Assembly (NCBI GenBank): GCA_946479915.1
Contig: CAMLHR010000047.1
Span: forward strand, 1 to 7,892
Origin: an uncultured Lysobacter sp.
GTDB taxonomy: Bacteria; Pseudomonadota; Gammaproteobacteria; Xanthomonadales; Xanthomonadaceae
DNA: 7,892 nt
Direction of reading: 5' to 3'
Positions 6,599 to 7,892 of the stretch are shown here, in pieces. The notes under the pieces were generated by a model. It ran no database searches. It worked only from the letters and a program-made list of their open reading frames with translations, and was not told where the DNA came from. Within the stretch, counting starts at the first letter, position 1. Each line of letters opens with the position of its first letter. Made by a program: the position numbers and the translations under genes.

Positions 6599-7688
6599 GG
6601 CGCTGGCGGAAGTCCCGCATGAACTCCACCAGCGCCTGCACGCCGGCCTCGGGCATGGCGTTGTAGAGCGACGCCCGCATGCCGCCGACCGCGCGGTGGC
6701 CCTTCAGCGAGATCAGTCCCGCCTCGCGTGCCTCGGCGAGGAAGGCCTGGTCCAGCGCGTCGTCGTGCAGGAAGAACGGCACGTTCATGCGCGAGCGCAC
6801 CGCCGGCGCGACCTCGTTGCGGTAGAAGCCGCCCGAGCCGTCGATGGCGTCGTACAGCAGCGCCGCCTTGCGCGCGTTGCGGCGCGCGAATTCGGCCACT
6901 CCGCCCTCGGCGAGCATCCACTTCACCGTCAGCCCGAGCAGGTACCAGTTCCAGGTCGGCGGCGTGTTGAGCATCGAGCCGGCCTTCGCATGCGAGCGGA
7001 AGTCGAAGATGTCCGCGCGCGGCTGGCCGTCGCGCGCGAGCAGGTCCGGGCGCAGGATCGCCACGCCGATGCCCACCGGCCCGAGGTTCTTCTGCGCGCC
7101 GGCGTAGACCATGCCGAAGCGGTGCAGGTCCAGCGGCTCGGACGCGATGCTCGAACTGAAGTCGGCGACGACCGGCACGTCCCCCCGGTCCAGCGCGTCC
7201 AGGTGCGCGTCGCGGAACTCGATGCCGTGGATCGTCTCGTTGGCCGTGATGTGCAGGTAGGCCGCGTCCGCGGCGAGCTGCCAGGTCTCGCGCGGCGGGA
7301 TGTCGCGGAAGCCGCCGGCTTCGCCGCTGGCGGCAATGTGCGTGGCCACGTAGGGCTTCGCCTGCTTCAGCGCGGTGCGGCCCCAGTGCCCCGTCACCAC
7401 GTAGTCGGCCGGCTGTCCCGGCGCGGCCAGGTTGAGCGGGATGAGGGCCTGCTGCGTGGTCGCGCCGCCCGCGATGAACAGCACCGTGTAGCCGTCCGGC
7501 ACGGCGAGCAGCTCGCGCAGCCCCGCCTCCGCCTCCGCCGCGACCTGCATGAACTCGGGCCCGCGGTGGCTCAGCTCGACGATCGAGGCGCCCGCCCCCG
7601 GCCACTCCATCAGTTCGGCGGCGGCCTGGCGCAGCACCGGTTCGGGCAGGGTCGCCGGACCGGCGCTGAAGTTGTAGGCGCGGGGCAT
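6591..7688 (-). CDS. serC: Phosphoserine aminotransferase
   Basis: A 365-residue class V aminotransferase that converts 3-phosphohydroxypyruvate with glutamate to phosphoserine. It usually also serves pyridoxal phosphate synthesis by transaminating 3-hydroxy-4-phosphohydroxythreonine precursor. It starts with the canonical [11 protein letters not shown] (5-15). It shows SHRGPEF (40-46), IAGGATTQQ (72-80), the cofactor segment VVADFSSS with the catalytic Asp (173-180), the pyridoxal phosphate Schiff-base lysine in [10 protein letters not shown] (K200), and [10 protein letters not shown] (241-250). [16 protein letters not shown] at the C-terminus fits the family. GGAG about 6 bases before the ATG at 7688 supports the start. 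It is the first gene of a serC-aroA operon and overlaps aroA by 8 bases. It is divergent from msrP with a 55-base spacer; no strong promoter for serC could be recognised there. Confidence 0.97.
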   Translation of the reverse strand: MPRAYNFSAGPATLPEPVLRQAAAELMEWPGAGASIVELSHRGPEFMQVAAEAEAGLRELLAVPDGYTVLFIAGGATTQQALIPLNLAAPGQPADYVVTGHWGRTALKQAKPYVATHIAASGEAGGFRDIPPRETWQLAADAAYLHITANETIHGIEFRDAHLDALDRGDVPVVADFSSSIASEPLDLHRFGMVYAGAQKNLGPVGIGVAILRPDLLARDGQPRADIFDFRSHAKAGSMLNTPPTWNWYLLGLTVKWMLAEGGVAEFARRNARKAALLYDAIDGSGGFYRNEVAPAVRSRMNVPFFLHDDALDQAFLAEAREAGLISLKGHRAVGGMRASLYNAMPEAGVQALVEFMRDFRQRHG

Positions 7689-7731
7689 GCAGGGCTCCAG
7701 GCAGTGGACAACGGGACGCGGCGTTCGGGTC

Positions 7732-7737
7732 TAGTAT
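7732..7737 (+). promoter_or_regulatory. -10-like hexamer placed for a leaderless msrP start
   Basis: TAGTAT (7732-7737) is a good -10 match lying 6 bases before the msrP ATG at 7744, so transcription would begin at or next to the start codon. A TGGACA resembling a -35 (7705-7710) is 21 bases away, too far for a normal spacer. No Shine-Dalgarno precedes the ATG. Confidence 0.4.
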
Positions 7738-7743
7738 GCAGCG

Positions 7744-7892
7744 ATGGCCCTGCGTGACCACATGCGCGCCGCCCTGCGGATCCCCGCGTCGGAACTGACG
7801 GACGAGGCGGTGTACCGCGACCGCCGCCGCCTGCTGGCGGCATTCGCCACGGCGCCCGCCCTGGCCCTGGCCGGCTGCGCCGACGCCGAACC
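7744..7892 (+). CDS. msrP: Protein-methionine-sulfoxide reductase catalytic subunit MsrP, N-terminal part (runs off right edge)
   Basis: Only about 49 codons are visible. They read MALRDHMRAALRIPASELTD, then EAVYRDRRRLLAAFATAPAL. The P-S-E-[IVL]-T-x-E-x-V-[YF]-x-x-R-R pattern is characteristic of the N-terminus of MsrP (YedY), compare E. coli ESDVTAESVFFMKRR. MsrP is a molybdenum-cofactor enzyme that reduces oxidised methionine in periplasmic proteins together with the haem membrane protein MsrQ, which would be expected just downstream of the window. The RRRLL followed by a moderately hydrophobic Ala/Leu stretch is a Tat export signal, needed because the folded cofactor-bearing protein is exported. 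Unusually the hydrophobic stretch ends in LAGC, a perfect lipobox. No Shine-Dalgarno is visible; a -10-like TAGTAT suggests a leaderless transcript. The catalytic domain is outside the window, so the call rests on the N-terminal pattern alone. Confidence 0.78.
   Translation, partial: MALRDHMRAALRIPASELTDEAVYRDRRRLLAAFATAPALALAGCADAE

Noticed and set aside
4577..6622. A 681-codon plus-strand frame covering the TonB-domain gene and the antisense of aroA
   Set aside because: Arg/Pro-rich shadow frame; the real genes in both halves are unambiguous.
7705..7737. Full sigma-70 promoter TGGACA ... TAGTAT for msrP
   Set aside because: The 21-base spacer is too long for a standard promoter; only the -10-like element is retained.

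Overview
The window looks like chromosomal DNA of a high-GC gammaproteobacterium, most likely of the Xanthomonadaceae/Lysobacteraceae (Lysobacter or Luteimonas-like). This is an inference from the roughly 65-70% GC of the core part, the style of the AroA, SerC and MsrP proteins, the TonB-domain gene beside serS, and a GGGATTC heptamer repeat of the kind I associate with that family. No species can be named from the sequence alone.

Left edge (1-460). Bases 1-402 are clearly poorer in GC (about 51% by hand count, falling to about 33% in the last 42 bases). They hold the N-terminal 99 codons of an unrecognised two-helix membrane protein that runs off the left edge on the minus strand. At 403 the sequence changes abruptly into the 3' half of a tRNA-Ser(UGA), from the anticodon loop to CCA, with no 5' half upstream. 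This is the classic footprint of an integrated genomic island or prophage. The island should extend leftwards, and the intact tRNA-Ser should sit at its far end.

Core part (461-7892). Two tandem paralogous YbjN-domain proteins with signal peptides lie on the minus strand. Upstream of them on the same strand is a LysR-type regulator gene, which is divergent from an FMN-dependent NADH-azoreductase gene (azoR); an 18-bp palindrome lies between the two starts. azoR converges on serS (seryl-tRNA synthetase). serS is divergent from a membrane-anchored TonB C-terminal-domain protein. That gene overlaps tail-to-tail by 17 bases with aroA (EPSP synthase). aroA is translationally coupled to serC (phosphoserine aminotransferase) through an 8-base overlap in a minus-strand serC-aroA operon. 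Divergent from serC, the window ends inside the signal-peptide region of msrP (periplasmic methionine sulfoxide reductase, catalytic subunit).

How the genes work together. serC and aroA feed serine/pyridoxal phosphate and chorismate synthesis respectively. serS charges tRNA-Ser. The azoreductase with its LysR regulator looks like a quinone/electrophile-responsive pair. MsrP repairs oxidised periplasmic proteins. Most of the window is ordinary core metabolism. The points of real interest are the island junction at the left edge with its unknown membrane protein, the heptamer repeat that writes the AroA C-terminus, the putative leaderless starts, the putative lipobox in MsrP, and the palindrome in the LysR-azoR spacer.
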